From Agrocybe praecox (Eukaryota; Basidiomycota; Agaricomycetes; Agaricales; Agrocybaceae): a stretch of DNA of 64,000 nt. The stretch is from the NCBI GenBank assembly GCA_964017145.1, contig OZ024852.1:1923945-1987944 (forward strand). The letters run 5' to 3'. The position numbers were made by a program, and so were the translations under genes. The notes beneath the pieces were generated by a model. It saw only the letters and a program-made list of their open reading frames with translations. It had not been told where the DNA came from and did not search any database. Positions 24,415 to 39,761 of the stretch are shown piece by piece (positions within the stretch are counted from its first letter, which is position 1; each line of letters opens with the position of its first letter).

Positions 24415-27400
24415 ATGGCAAGCACTCCAGTGGATCCACTGCAAATGCTACAGGCTGCCCTCGCTGCGCCTGCTAATTCCAATGAACAAGCAGAAGTACT
24501 CGCGACCTTGCGCGAGTCCCTTGAAAATCATCCAACCCCCATTCCCATCCTTTTACAAACACTGATTAGCGTTCTCGTGAATCCCGGTGACTCGTTACTC
24601 AAGAGATGGATACTTGACCTCTTACATTATGCAATATGTCGAGCAAACCTGTCGCTGGAACATCGAACACAGAGTTAGTCTAAAAATTGTTAGAAGTTAT
24701 TGTCAGACGACCTCATTCATGACTCTGTTTTTAGTGTCTTTGAAAGCACTCGATACTTTGTCACAACTTATTGACGACCCTCAACCAGCCATTGTGAAGG
24801 TTGTGATACAATGCCTCAGTACCGTTTATCCTCTGGTCTTTCGTCATCTGTGAGATATTCATTTCATTGCATGTTGGCGCCCGGCTCATTTCTCTTGCAG
24901 GTGTACAAATCGCAGTAATCCTGTACCTTGGAATACGCTGTCAAATATCAAATCACGTATCATCGAGCTAGTGTGGGCGCCAAATGTTAACGAAGGGTTG
25001 AGGATATGTGCAATGAAGTTTATTCAGAGAGTAATTCTGGTCCAAATGCGCGGAATATCGGATCCTAGGGTGTGTTGTTAACTGGTCTCTTATGCGTTGT
25101 CCTCTAATCTTTTTTGGACAGCTCCAAAACAAGAATGACCCTAACATATCCTTCTGTCCTGCCGACCATCCCTTCATTCCCGTTGCTAAACTGGAGGCAG
25201 AAGGCCAGAAATTGTTGGAAGCGTTGGCTGCTTTGCTATATACTAGCAAGTAAGGCTTTATTGTATTTTCACCTATTTTCATTTTTGACAAACAGCGTTC
25301 AGGGACGTCGACCTGTTGTCTGCTTTGCTTAATTCCTGGGCAAACCTTGTCAAGCAAAGGCCAGCTGCATTGCCACTTGTAATCGGCACTCTTAGGCCAT
25401 GGACACCTGCCACATTAGTTGGCTTGTTAGCTTCTAGTATCAAGAGCGTAGAGAAGTCTATTCGTATTTTACTTTCTCACATAGCTCGGTATGTTTTTGT
25501 ATTTATCTGCACTCTGCCCTGGTTCTCATCCGTGTGTTGTCTCATAGCCTTCCGGGAAGCAGTCAATATGCGGGCCAAATCAATGAAGCACTCTCCCAAC
25601 AGGGTCTCAGAATGGATAGAGCTACTGCAGAAGAAAAGAAACGCAAGGCTCTTGCTCTTGAAAGTCGCAAGCGGCCATCGTCAACTTCCGTTGAACCTGT
25701 AGATAACAAACGCGTTAAGCTCGAAACTGAGGTAACGCAAAGTAGCTCCGTCCTCTCCAACTTCGACTTTACTTTACTTCCTGCTCCGTTAATCACCAAC
25801 CTCATTGTCGCAAATCTCGAAGCTTTTACAGAGCCGGAGCTTATTTCTATGGTCAATGCTTACCGTCAAAGTCGAGGGCTACTTTCTTCAGCTGCAAATG
25901 TTTCTCCTGAAGTATTACCTGAAGCAGCCAAAATCCAGACCTCTGTGCTCCCAATTGCTGTACCACCTCCAACGCCAGAAATAGCGGACACCAACCCTCA
26001 AGCACAAGATGTAGAACCACCGATAAAACACGAACCAGTGGATCCATTGAAAATGGACATTGATGAAGAAGAGCTAGAGTATGAGCCGGAAAAACTCAAT
26101 GAAGCTGTGAGTAGAGTATATCACGCAATCATTCGAAATATTGACTGATGATTCTGTTATGAAAATATAGTTATCTGGCGCTCCTGCGATCAATGAAGAC
26201 GTTATGGATGTCTCTACAACAGTTCTTGCTCCGGATTTCCAACTTGTTGATTTCAAATTACCTCCACCTAAAGATTTTACCACGGAGGACGAACGAATGA
26301 GTCTTGTGTCCACATCAATTTCACGAATATGGGATGGCGCAGATGACCTTCATGCTCTGGGAGAAGCGCTCTTACCAGACTCTGTGCAAGCTGGCGGCAA
26401 TTCTGCCGCTGAAATGTGGATGCTTCTGTTGGTACGAATGGTCACAAGGGTAGCTGAACCTCCGCCGGAGATGAACGGCAATGACGAATCAGCAGTGACG
26501 GACTACTATGTTCGTCAAGACGAACTTCGCCAAAAGCTCTGCGACTATATCATGGACGATTTCCCTCAAAGGCATGTTTTTTCCCACCGGTTTCTGCAGA
26601 CTTTTGACTTTTTGAATAGAGTACGACTAGCAACAACATGGATGAATGAAGAATGGTATAACGATCAAGTACGGCTCATGAAAGATAGAGATTGGGTACG
26701 TGTACGTTGTACTGAATAATGACATGCGTTAATCGAAAAATTATGTTAGCGCCCTAATTATGAAACCTGGTTAAATCAAATTGTTGTGTCTTATCAAACT
26801 ATACTGGACGGGAAAGATAAAACCTTTTCTCGCTTCCTATTGGATCTTCCTTCTGTCCCACCTGAAGTCCTTGACCTACTCAGAGACCTTTGCACAGATA
26901 GTTCGAGGTTAGCCCATGCTGATCAATAATTTATTTCCTACTTGTTCTCACATTTTTTGTAGTTCTGACCGCATGCAAATTGGCTTTACGAGTCTTCGCG
27001 GCTTCGTTATACAAAGGCCGTCGCTGAGAATAGAAGCATTGAACGTTCTCCTTGAATTAACTACACATCCTGGTAAGTAATCAGCTCACTACTGTTGATT
27101 TCACACTATATCTCCGCACAGAAAAGCGAATACGAGGCGCAGCGATTAATACAGTCAAGCTATGGGTTCCTCATGCCCCACCTATGGATGCGTTAGTTCA
27201 AGAATTTGCTCGACAACTTCTTCGTAAACTCCAACTTCGGACTACTCCAAGTCACCCCCAAAAAGACCCCTCCGAGATGGACGTCAGCCCAGACACGAAC
27301 GATTCGGCTGATGCGTCAAAACCAAAAGAAGATGATTCATTACCCAAGGGTGAAGATGCTATGGTTGAAGACAATCAATCTTCAGAAGATTTGGTTCATA

Positions 27401-28702
27401 CTCCTTATCTTCCAGAACGGATCGAACTTCCAGCAAAGAAAGACCAGGTGCTCCAGCATGTTGAACTGCTTTTTGCACTTTCAGTTAAGGTGCCAGAATT
27501 CTTAGACGAGTACGTGCTTCTTTTTATAACTCTTTGCAAATTTCTTATTGTCCTTGTACAAGAATATTCACAGCGTATGGAAACATGGACCTGACTGTTC
27601 AAGAAGCCATTCAAGATTTAATTACTGCTCTCATTCGTTCACTTGGCTCGAGCCATGGGAAACTTTTGACCCTTATGCGTCAATGTCCTCCAGGGGCGGA
27701 ATCACTTGCTCTTAGAGTGTTGACTATTTTCACAGAACAGGGAAGACCAAGTTCACAATTAGTTGCCCTAGTCAAAGCATTAGTCAATGAACGCAATTTG
27801 GATGCAAGATTCCTCATACCTATAATTGCCGAGATGGATAAGGTATGTAATTATTTAAACGCAGCAGATATCCGTACTTATATTCTTCAATCAGGCCGAT
27901 ATAATGCGCTATTTGCCTCGGATCGTATCCAGTCTCAATGGTCAACAAGAAGCGAAGAAATTAGTCAGATCAGTCTTCAGTTCTATCGTAACAGCACCTC
28001 CCCAAACATTTGGAAGTGTATCGTCCAATCTTCCCCGCGTCCGCCAAAGTGAATTACTCACTCCGGCAGAATTGATGGTTTTGCTACATGAGTCGGAGAA
28101 AGAAATCGGTCTGAAAAGTGCAAAAGAAGGTATGTAATTGCTGTATTTTCTCCTTCCCTGACGCTCATGTCCTTCTAGCTATTGGTATTTGTTTCTCGAT
28201 GACCGATGTTTTCCGTTCAGAGATCTTGGGAGTTGTTATGCAACAAATTATGGATGAACCAGTGCTTCCAGTTCTTTTCTTGCGGACGGTGAGTATCAAT
28301 CATGTTTGCTTTTAAAACTGGAATTCTGAAGTGGATGATTTGCAGGTTATCCAAGCCGTCACAACATACAAATCCCTTGTTGGCTTTGTTTCTGCGACCC
28401 TACTCTCTCGTTTAATTACCAAGAAGATTTGGACCAATCCTCCTCTTTGGGAAGGATTTATCCACTGTGCTAAAGTCATTGCTCCGGCCAGTTTTGGAGC
28501 TTTACTACAACTGCCAAAAGATCAGCTTCGTGAACTAGTTGACAAACAGCCAAGTTTAAAGTCTGGTCTACGAGACTATGTTACCAAGAAAGCACCCAGC
28601 AAGGCTCGCGGCGCAGGATTTTTAGATATTTTCGGTGATCCGGAAGAAGGTGTTGCTCCTCCTTCAGCTCAATCTGTGGAATCTCCAACCTCTGCCCCTT
28701 AG
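24415..28702 (+). CDS. PTA1: Symplekin/Pta1 homologue
   Basis: Scaffold of the mRNA 3'-end cleavage and polyadenylation machinery. Starts MASTPVDPLQMLQAALAAP at 24415; the N-terminal HEAT domain (LLKRWILDLLHYAICRAN, LSQLIDDPQPAIVKVVIQCL, RIIELVWAPNVNEGLRICAM) matches the symplekin/Pta1 N-terminal region, which binds Ssu72 in other species. A Pro/Glu-rich acidic linker follows (25700-26100, 27250-27420). The C-terminal symplekin domain is clear in FSMTDVFRSEILGVVMQQIM, LPVLFLRTVIQAVTTY and FVSATLLSRLITKKIWTNPP. About 15 short introns are needed. Ends SVESPTSAP, stop at 28700-28702. Confidence 0.93.
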
Positions 28703-29105
28703 TAGTTACAAGATAGACTTATGGACATAAATTATATATACCTTCACGTTTACGCATCAGTCACCTATCTAATGAACTTGTAATAGTAGCCGTTAATATG
28801 TTTGTAACTAAAGGAATTTGAGATATTGCAACAGTATTGTGCATGAAAGACTGTTAAGCCAGAATACACGCCATTCTGCTCTTTAATTTTGCCCATGATC
28901 ATGCGCTTAAACATAACATTCTTGACTCACATTTATCAAGACACCGTAACATTCACACAGGTTCGTCGCGACAGGGCTCCTATCATTGACTATCACGACC
29001 CTTGGCTTTCTCTTGCGACGAGATAGTGACAGAGCTGCGGAAAGTTGCCGGCGCCCGCCACTCGTTTTAGTCCAAGAATCTCCAAGGATCTTCGCATCTC
29101 CTATT
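28703..29105. other. Intergenic region, no gene seen
   Basis: About 400 bp between symplekin and the MAP kinase gene. An open frame continues upstream of the kinase ATG from a TTG near 28986, but no earlier in-frame ATG was found, so I treat it as 5' UTR and promoter. Confidence 0.4.
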
Positions 29106-31828
<2,723 letters not shown>

Positions 31829-32022
31829 TTACACGCAAAATGCGAATATGTGTATGTGCTGGTTGCCATGAATTTCGCCGGACATTCAATCTTCCTTGTA
31901 AATTATCCAAATTGGCACATTTTACTACGACTAGATATACACTTATGTACAGCGGAATTTCCTGAATGTAAAAAATATAATCATCAATCACCTAGGACCG
32001 TTTTTATTCCTTTATTGAATTG

Positions 32023-33131
32023 TCAGAAGAATGCAATATCTGCTATAGTCGGTAAGAACTTACTATCGATAATGTCTAAATAAGCCGTGGTTGCAGGGCT
32101 GTCCGGGTATTCATCCAGGAAGCTGACACCATAATCTGCACTCTTTCCAATTCTAGGATCAAGAGGTACAGTCCCCAGGAACTCAACGCCTGTGTCATAT
32201 GCCAGCTTCTTCCCACCTCCCGTGCTCGCTTTGAATATCTGTGATTCGTTTTTGCAGTTCGGGCAAACGAAGCCGGACATATTTTCCACCAGTCCAAGAA
32301 TTCGGATCCCCACTTTCCGACAAAAATCAATCTCGCGACGAACATCTTGGAGGGCGACTTCCTGAGGGGTTGTTATGAGCACTGCACCATCTATACCGCT
32401 TTCCTTGAGGTATTGGACGATGCTAAGGTGTTCGTCGGATGTGCCTGGTGGAGTATCAATCAGAAGATAATCCAAGTCGCCCCAATCGACGTCTTTGAGG
32501 AATTGCGATATAAGCCCGTTCTTTTTGGGTCCTCGCCACATAACTGCATCACGCGAAGTAGGCAACATGAACCCAACGGACATAACAGCCATATTGTCCT
32601 GCACATAAACAGGAGACCAGCCAGATGCTGACGAATGAACCTGCTCAGAGGCGATCCCCAATATTGTCGGTATTGAAGGTCCACATATGTCCACGTCCAT
32701 GATCCCCGTCTTTTGACAGTAGAGTAAGTTTGACTGTAGTCAAGTAGGTGTCGTCAGCTACGTACCTGCGTATCCTCGTCAGCAGCAAAAGCCCAGCCAA
32801 GCTGAGCTGTAAATGTTGATTTTCCAACTCCACCTTTTCCGGATAATATCAGAATTTTGCGCTTCACAGTCGACATGCGTTCCTTGATAAAGGGTAGAGA
32901 AGGATCGGGAAGTTTTGTTGCACCAGATGCACATATTTCTTTATTATCACAGCCTGCACAAGCATCTGTCTTCCCTGCCAAGTCTGACTCCGTCCCCTGT
33001 ATAAATGAATCGGTCATGGGTGTACTGATTGTAAATTGAAGATGTGTATTGCATACCGGACAGTGTTCAGGAGCATTAGCTGGTACAGACTTAGGATCCA
33101 GAGCTGCCGCCGCGGATTGTACTTCAATCAT
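32023..33131 (-). CDS. NBP35: Cytosolic Fe-S cluster assembly ATPase Nbp35
   Basis: P-loop NTPase that, with Cfd1, scaffolds 4Fe-4S clusters in the cytosolic iron-sulfur assembly pathway. Starts [15 protein letters not shown] at 33131. An intron splits the N-terminal ferredoxin-like site; once removed the cysteines read C-x13-C-x2-C-x5-C (EHCP|GTESD...[12 protein letters not shown]), the Nbp35 signature that Cfd1 lacks. The P-loop is [11 protein letters not shown], the Walker-B-like region [13 protein letters not shown], and the bridging CPNC motif sits in [14 protein letters not shown] second intron lies after ADEDTQ. Ends TIADIAFF, stop at 32025-32023; convergent with the MAP kinase (about 195 bp). 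Confidence 0.96.
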
Positions 33132-33639
33132 AGTAAATGCTGAAGGAAAGAGTCACCGGCCCGAGGGAGAGCTGAATCAGCTATGTTACCTTTTATTTGG
33201 CTCCCTGGGAAAATAGTCTCGAAAGGGAAATAATTTCCGTATTTGGAACTAAAGCTTATATGATTTACCCATTCGTTCATTCTCTGAAACTACATGAGTT
33301 GGGTGATGACATGAGGCATCAGATTCGAATGAATTCTTCTCTCTTCATGCCAGAAAAAAATGCACCTGGGTATATGTGGAAGTAACAGTAACTGCGAAAT
33401 GTCGTCCATGTAATACTATATACTGAGTAAAAAAGTTACATGCTAAAGCTTGATAAAGTACATTTGTAATCGAAACAAGGGAAGAAAAAGTCAGAAAAGT
33501 GAGGTCAGGGTGTCGGTCAAAGTGAGGTATCTGGAGCACACCAAAAGGGCAATGAATGAATGGAGGGGAATATGATGAATGTCGGTCGAGGAATCAGATA
33601 AAAAGATCGACGAATAGAATAATGACGTAAGACAACGGA
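33132..33639. other. Intergenic region, no gene seen
   Basis: About 500 bp holding the Nbp35 promoter and the 3' UTR of the RhoGAP gene. The open frames here (33197-33385 and 33345-33539) are short and show no conserved motif. Confidence 0.4.
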
Positions 33640-36600
33640 TCATGAGCGCTGACGGCCCGCAGATGCAGATTGAGGATAGCCGCTCATCATGACAGGGTTA
33701 TATAGCTGTGTCTGTGACGGGCTACCATATGGCAACTGGCTTTGGTCTCCAGGTGGGCGTGAAATAGGTGGCGGGGCAACGTAAGATGATGGTCTGGACG
33801 GCGGAGTATTTGAAGTATTATTGGTATTACTTCGAGGAGGATTTGGAGGGGCCCAGTCTTCAGTCGTTGTCCGCTGCATATTTTGCATCATGCCCTGACT
33901 TTGGATTGGCATACCTTGCGGTATAGAAGGGGAGGTTGGGGGTGGATATGACTCGCTTTGAGGCATACCTGTAGGAGGAGGAGCTCTGACATTTCTATCC
34001 GAGTTTGATGGGGTTCCAAAGGGTCCAGGCGGCCCTCGCTCATTGATAGGAGAGTTGACTGGTGGGTGTTGCCTAGGCTGCATTCCATTACTTTGTTGGT
34101 TCATATACGGAGTACCGGGCATCGACCTTCCGTTGCTGTTCTTTACACGCATATAAGTATCACACTTTTTCAGGAATTCCTTGCTCGGTAGGTCCATTGA
34201 GCTCGCAAAATACTCTTGATCGCGAAGGATCGGCAAGAACTCCCCGGGAACAGTGAAGAATTCATCCTGATTCTCCAGCAATGAAGTGACCACGCGAAGA
34301 GCGCCAAATGTTTCGTCCCGCAATGCGTCTCGTCCCCTCGCGTAGAGAATGCTAGGACATATCACAGTTGCAAGATTGCCTAGATCCATCTTGCTTCCGG
34401 TCTCTGCGTCCATATGCGCGAAAGATGCAACCCATTTTAGGAACACAAACAATACTTCCATCGTATCTCGATGGCTTTTGGGTAAAAGTAGGGTGATTAG
34501 ATGAAGGTACCGTTTGCGATCTTCATCTGATGGAAGGGCTAGAGTTCGTTAAGTAAAAGAGTCGTACTAAACGAGAAAGGACAGAATAACTCACTTTGCG
34601 ATGAAATGAAAAGACGGTGTAACTTGAACGTCAGCAATGGATCAGGTAACTCCCTTAGGAACTTTTTCAAAAGGGCCGCAATTTGCACTGGATTATCCTG
34701 GGAAAAGTCGACGGAAGACGGGTCCCGATCAATGGCGTCGGTCAAATCGCGTAGGCGCCGGATATTGCCACTTTTCCGGAAGATGCCTTCAACGGACATA
34801 TCTACACGACGCAGCAGAAGGAAACAATTAAACATTTCTTCCCCATGAAGATAATGAAAATGAAAAGAAACACATACCCATCTGTCGCATAGCAGAGATG
34901 ACGTCATCAATGAAACTAGGCACACGCAGTGTTGCCCTTGTTGCCCCGAGCAAAGAGTCAGATCCTTCTTTCTCGACCAAAAGCTCAAGAGGGACACCAA
35001 ATACCCCTTGTAAAAAAAGATCGATGAGAAAATTTCTGACAAGCGAATAAGGAAGCGAAAAACATACCCTTTTTCTTGACATTCTTCTTGTCACCCTTGA
35101 ATAGTTTATTCCAGAACCCACTCTTCTTCGTTTCCACCATTTCCAATATCTCATCCAAGTCGAATTGGTCTTTCATCGGTGACCGCGTCAGCGCAAGCAC
35201 CGCACAATATTTGACAATGGCCAACTCCAACGCGCTGAGTTCCGCAATATACGGCGTCGCACTCTCCCTCGGAAGAGAGCGCTGTTGTTCTCGGGCTTGA
35301 GCAACTTCCATTAACTGCGGGATATCAGCCAGCGTCAATGCTCCATCGCGTTTGGGAATCGCTGATGATTCTTCAGCCACCGCCGGTGAATTTGGCGCAC
35401 TTTCGTCGACGATCATGACTTCTGTATTCCGCATCAGAGATGGCCGAAGTCCCTGTCCCTGAGGATCGACCGGAAGTTTACCACCGGCATTAGGAGTACG
35501 AGTCGTATATTGCGTAGGTGGCGAGCCTTGGTACGGGGATGATGACACATCGTACCCACTGATCATCTGTCCTTGATGCACCTGGACATTGGTCTGTTGC
35601 ACGGATATCTGCGTACTTGGTTCATTGGCATGCTTTTGAGCCGGGTCTGAAGGATGAACAGTCCGCCCTGCAGGACTCTCTACGATTGTGGAACGCTTGG
35701 GCAAGCGCGCAGTCGCAGAAAGCTTTCTGTCTAGATGAACAGATTGCATACGCATTATATCGCCAGTATTTCGGTATGGATCGGATCCGGACTGGTCATG
35801 AGAAACGGCCACTGCGTAAAATAATTAGCTCACGATTCAAGAGTAGATGAGCAGTCGTAATAAAAATCAAAACATACCTGGGGACATAGGGACTACACCT
35901 TGCTTCTTCAGGAGAAGATACAATCTCCGTAAGGCAACGTTGAGCAGAAACGCATACTGCTCCAATCTTTGAACGGCTTGGAAACCTCCCCGGCAACCCT
36001 GATGGGCATGGTCGAGACACAAGATGAGGGTCGGGACTTCACCAAAAGAGGCCATCTCTTTCCTGGACTCCGGATCGTATACAAATCCACCGACATTTGC
36101 AGGCGGTCGCCGAGCCGTAGAGAGCTTGGGTGGGTGGTCGCGATGCGCGACTTCCTTGTTCTCCCTCTCATCGCCGCTTTTTGACGAGGACTCCTTCGCA
36201 GTCGGCACAGCTGCGACCTTCCCACACTGTGCGCACTGCAAGCAATGTGAATGCCATCGCTGGTAGGTTCCCAATCGCACGCAGTCTTCCTCCACAGTTA
36301 ACCCACATCTCACACACAGGTCGGACGGTGGGGTCGAAGAGGTCTTACTTCCGCCTTCCCTCTGAGAGAAAGGTGATTCGCCTGCATTCTCCGGCGCAAG
36401 ACTGCGAAAGCCGTATGTTACGCCCTGTGTACCATAGTTAACATTCGGGTTGACCGTGGACTTCTCCCCATTCTGCCCCTTGATCATCCTTCGTGCTGCG
36501 GGGTTGCCGCCCTGAACAGCCAATAAATGGAGCTTGTCGAGGAAGGAACCCATGGCCTCACGAACGCTCTGTTCGCGCTCCAATTTAAGGGCACCTGTCA

Positions 36601-38463
36601 GTGCGATCCGAATAAGGATTTTGAGGTAGTGTGCCAGACCGGTCACGAGTGCAAGTAACTCCTGTGTCATTCCCATTCGACGGGCCCCAGTCTCTTGGGT
36701 GTGCGATAGTAACGTGAACAGTTCGACCGTTTTCCGACAGAGCATTCGCGCTTCCCTCACATGCGACATTCCTAGCGTAAACGTAAACTGGCTTAAGACC
36801 GTGATTTCCGATTTGTGAAGGAAAAAATAACGCACCCTTCATGTTCAGTGACGCAAAATGAAACTCGAGATCGTCTATTGTGCCAAATAGAACCTCAACA
36901 TGGAGGATAAATTTCTCGGCCATTCTGATTGCGTCAAGGTATGCTCCATTGCTGACTTGCCTGAGCATGTCGGAAATGCATGCAGCACTTGATTCTTCAA
37001 AGGCAGACAGGACGCTATGGCAGGAATACCCAAATGAATAGATGAGTTTCGGGTAGAAGAAAAGAACGTACGTCCAAATCCGATAGACCTGTTGCTCCAT
37101 TCGAATCTGTTTATCCTTCAAAGAAGTCGGAGTCTCTCGTTGCTCTTCTTCTACATAGACAGGCTCCCCGGGTTCTCCGTCGGCGGAAACTGAGCTGGTA
37201 GGTCGCCTTGATGATACTTTGACGTTCCAGAACTAAAGATCCAGCGTTCAGAGGCCAAAAGGGATATCCGGGACACGGTTGCTCACTTTGTTTATCATGT
37301 AACACTCTGGATGCCAACATTCATCTCTCATATTTCGATTGATCTCTACAAACTGTTTGAGGATTGCACTGTTGCATCCTGCGCATTTTGTCGCGAAACG
37401 TGTGGAGTAGTGGAAATGGCAATAAACGTCCCCGTCGTGTTCATAATATGAATCTTGGGGTCCGAAAAGGGTTGAACACAAAGAACATGTAAAATGTTCG
37501 ACGTGGTATTTCTTATCTAATTGGTCGAAAGATTTCAATAATAAGGACAAGAGAAGGTAAAAGATGTCGTACTGCAGGCAGTGATATAACTTCCTCGCAA
37601 CGCCATCCCACATTTTGCACATATGAGGTTGAGGCGACGGAAATAATCGCGTTCGCAAAGAGGATTCTGCTTTCCGCCGGGGCCGTCGATTGGGAAGAAC
37701 TTTGAGGCCACGACCTCTCCACAATCCTGAGATAGCGTTGAACAAAGATGGCTAAGGTTGACACAATACGAGGACACATACCATGCACTTGAAACAATTC
37801 AAATGAAATACTGACCCCAGAGCGCGCACGAATGGGCCTTGTATTGGTTTAGTGCAAGCTGAGCATATTCTGCGAAGTGATTGAGATATGACCATAGAGA
37901 GAGTAAGAAAAGGCTCACGAGGAAGAGAGACTCGTGGAGGTAGATGAAGGGCTTGGAGGCGGCTTTGAGTGAGAGGTAGATGCTTCAGAATGAACGGATT
38001 GGGAGTTGACGCTGTTCGGATGATGAGAATGATCCGAGTGACCTGAAGACGAGGGATCTTTGGGATGTGCGGAGACACCTGGAGTGTTTGGACGACTTGC
38101 GCTGGGACCCGAGGCGAGAAAGGTTGGAGAAGGTTTTGGAGAGGAAGATGGACGGAAATCATAGGAGCTTGAGGGATTATCGTGGTTCAAGTCTTCGCTA
38201 CGAGCCTTTGGAAATGAGTAGTTGTTGTTTGCAGATAGATTGCGATCGGGATCCGAAGAGCCAACGGTGGAGGATCGTGTGGGGATGGAGGGTCTGTCTG
38301 GAATCCTGGAAGGGTTCGTTGGTGGTGCAGAGTACGGGTTCCTTGGCTGGTTGTGTCCTCCGACGTCGAGCTCAGTCGAAACTCCTAGGGGCGCTGCAGC
38401 TCCATGCTGCTGGTAATTTGACCACGGTGTAGAGGCCTGGCCATAGTCCCGGTCCCTGCTCAT
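33640..38463 (-). CDS. LRG1: Lrg1-like LIM-domain RhoGAP
   Basis: Rho GTPase-activating protein that controls polarity and cell-wall synthesis, probably on Rho1. Starts MSRDRDYGQASTPWS at 38463 with a Ser/Pro-rich N-terminus. LIM1 begins CSACTKPIQGPFVRALG and continues CGEVVASKFF; LIM2 begins CAKCGMALRGSYITAC; a third, interrupted LIM (CAGCNSAILKQF...CWHPEC) follows. After a helical segment (AEKFILHVEVLFGTIDDLEF), a further zinc ribbon CVRCGLTVEEDC...CLQCAQC is seen near 36270. The RhoGAP domain spans about 35010-34180: GVFGVPLELLVEKEG, arginine finger in VEGIFRKSGNIRRLRDL, then ALLKKFLRELPDPLL and NLATVICPSILY. It ends in a Pro/Gln/Asn-rich tail, SAGRQRS. Domain order equals that of yeast Lrg1. 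Confidence 0.93.
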
Positions 38464-38805
38464 CCTATGTGCTCCTTGTGAGCCGAGCCTGTATATTGAA
38501 GAGCAAAAGAAAGATGGGATCCAAACCAGGTCACCGTCGTCTGCCAAACGACGTCCTTCAACTCATTCCACTCCTCACAGGGTGTCACTTGTCACACTTA
38601 ATTATTTATCATTTTTTGGCTTTAAATTTCTCGGCGATGGCGGCGACCGACGACACATAACCGGATGGATGGAATCCGGGTTGCCGGCGACGAGTTATCA
38701 CGGCAAAGAAACAAATCACTTTAGCATCGCCGAACACACACGCAACCGTACTCTCCCTTACAAATACATCCATGGCCCGCTATATATTCCTTTCTACCTT
38801 TTCCT
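38464..38805. promoter_or_regulatory. Divergent promoter region
   Basis: A 342-bp spacer between the LRG1-like start (-) and the small membrane protein gene (+). A TATATATT run lies at about 38781-38788, about 20 bp upstream of the predicted ATG, and may be a core element or part of the leader. Nothing else is recognised. Confidence 0.35.
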
Positions 38806-39518
38806 ATGCCCCATCATTCCTGGTTTCATCGTCCTCCTTCCCGTGTCCTCTGGTTCTTCCTGGGCGCAATGACCGCATCATGTTGGATGGCTCATAAACG
38901 CTCCGACCGTCCTTTCGCCAAATCTTACTGCAAGCGCCCGCCGCCCGAGAGCTTCTCTCTCCCCTCCACATTATCTGCACAACGAAACCAAAGTCCCGAT
39001 AGCTACACTTGGCCCCGGAGCATCTGCGAGATACCCAGAGCCATCAATAACATCCCTGCCGCTCCTTCACCCCTCTACCCGGATACAGATACACGGCGCC
39101 ATATACCCGAGTTAGATGATGTACGGAAAAATCCCACATATACTCAACGGCAAGAACAGCAGTGGGAGAAAGAAAAGGCACACTTTGCAAAGGTAACTAG
39201 GCAGGCAACGGATACTGTGAGTTTCGCGGCACTACATTCCGTTCCGTTAATCTCATTCTTTCATGACATCACACAGTTCTTCGAATTATCCGAAACAGTG
39301 CTTAGCACAGTAGCGAACGCAACCGAATGCTGGAGAGCTGTGAGTTTGCAATTCCCTTCGTCTCGTCACAAACTGGAGTTAAACAGGCGTTGGACGCATA
39401 CAGAAATTGGCCCAACACCGTATCGAACGAGAAAAAGAACGAATATCAACACTCTCTAAAGATAAAATCGATCCGGCGCCTACAACAACACTATCATCAT
39501 CATCATAGACAACTATAA
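38806..39518 (+). CDS. Small N-terminally anchored membrane protein, unknown
   Basis: Starts MPHHSWFHRPPSRVLWFF; residues about 14-28 (VLWFFLGAMTASCWM) form one transmembrane helix with an inward-looking basic flank. The rest is polar with the motif ICEIPRAINNIP and a helical stretch ELSETVLSTVANATECWRA. Two introns are proposed: after RQATDT (39216 onward, GTGAGT...ACACAG) and after ECWRA (GTGAGT...TTAAACAG), giving a C-terminus ending HHHHRQL at 39518. I recall similar short proteins as common unnamed proteins of Agaricomycetes, but no role is known to me. If the second intron ends earlier at ...CTGGAG, the end would be 39459 instead. Confidence 0.5.
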
Positions 39519-39761
39519 TCCTTCACCTCCATTGCATCTCATGGACACACTATCATTATTTTTATTTCATCACATCGGACACATACATAGACACACGCAC
39601 ACTCATTCATCCAGCATTGCATTTCATTTGTATAAACACTTCATCATTAAATTTATCCAAACCGAGTCATACCTGCTACAGAGGTTTCATTCATATGTTT
39701 AGTGAGCATTGTCGTAATCGGAATAAAGAAGCTAAGGTGTGGCGCCGATTATTGGCGCTTC

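Noticed and set aside
28986..29105. Earlier start for the MAP kinase
   Set aside because: The upstream frame is open but begins at TTG; the first in-frame ATG is 29106.
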